A stretch of 5,444 nucleotides of DNA from Gammaproteobacteria bacterium. Lineage in GTDB: Bacteria; Pseudomonadota; Gammaproteobacteria; Steroidobacterales; Steroidobacteraceae. The notes under the pieces were generated by a model, which worked only from the letters and a program-made list of their open reading frames with translations, was not told the origin of the DNA and ran no database searches. Made by a program: the position numbers and the translations under genes. The stretch spans positions 1 to 5,444 of the forward strand of contig JAQGOE010000009.1 in assembly GCA_028293725.1 (NCBI GenBank). The letters run 5' to 3'. How positions within the stretch are numbered: position 1 is the stretch's first letter; each line of letters begins with the position of its first letter. Of this stretch, positions 5,323 through 5,444 are shown piece by piece.

Positions 5323-5328
5323 CGTGCT

Positions 5329-5444
5329 TTGACCGATCTACGCCTTGGACATATCGGCATCTTCGTGCGCGATCTGAGTCAGATGGTGGCCTTCTATCAG
5401 AGGGTGTTCGGGTTCGTCATCACGGACGCTGACTTCGATGGCGA
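5329..5444 (+). CDS. VOC (glyoxalase/extradiol dioxygenase) family protein, N-terminus only
   Basis: The 38 complete codons up to the window edge read as the first beta-alpha-beta unit of a vicinal oxygen chelate domain: LRLGHIGIFVRDLSQMVAFYQ followed by RVFGFVITDADFDG. His8 in GHIGIFV is at the usual first metal-ligand position, and the pattern DL-x-x-M-x-x-FY-x-x-(V/L)-(F/L)-GF is typical. The family includes extradiol ring-cleavage dioxygenases, glyoxalases and epimerases; this much sequence cannot separate them, though the catabolic neighbours make a dioxygenase-like role possible. The likely start is TTG, with GGAG 6 nt upstream. The frame is open back to a TAG at 5266. The gene is divergent from the DUF6152 operon and may share its control region. 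It runs off the window. Confidence 0.82.
   Translation, partial: MTDLRLGHIGIFVRDLSQMVAFYQRVFGFVITDADFDG

Overview
The window is GC-rich and gene-dense, with tightly packed, translationally coupled genes and no insertion sequence, tRNA, rRNA or CRISPR array visible. The gene content (BKACE-type cleavage enzyme, Tat-exported dienelactone hydrolase-like protein, VOC protein, DUF6152 protein, several small secreted proteins of one uncharacterised family) suggests an environmental, catabolically versatile proteobacterium, perhaps of the Steroidobacteraceae/Nevskiales or sphingomonad type. That placement is inferred from gene content only.

Left half, plus strand: the 3' end of a secreted-family gene (1-137), a complete member of the same family (210-1031), a beta-keto acid cleavage enzyme (1104-1988) and a Tat-signal dienelactone hydrolase-family protein (1998-2873). 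The last two are 9 nt apart and look like one operon. A strong 12-bp RNA hairpin (163-195) lies just before the ribosome binding site of the 210-1031 gene, and a perfect 10-bp stem (87-112) lies in the end of the partial gene.

Right half, minus strand, read from right to left: a DUF6152 protein (4718-5179), two further members of the secreted family (3918-4721 and 3092-3913), then the first about 69 codons of a PaaI/hotdog-type thioesterase (2882-3088). These are joined by an ATGA overlap, a 4-nt gap and a 3-nt gap, so they are one operon. The thioesterase breaks off in its hotdog core, 8 bp past the stop codon of the convergent dienelactone hydrolase gene, so the convergent centre looks like a rearrangement scar. 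A VOC-family gene (5329 to the window end) is divergent from this operon across a 149-nt intergenic region with an 11-bp perfect inverted repeat and a 7-bp direct repeat.

Taken together, two gene clusters carrying paralogous secreted proteins face each other. The enzymes (BKACE, hydrolase, thioesterase remnant, VOC) point to catabolism of an organic acid, lactone or aromatic compound. The secreted family, four copies here, has no function I recognise. Its members share an N-terminal export signal, a G-D/E-x-(V)G-x-W-x-G-(D/N)-x-L-V-(V/I) core and two conserved cysteines, and the family together with DUF6152 is the part of the window most likely to be an undescribed periplasmic system.
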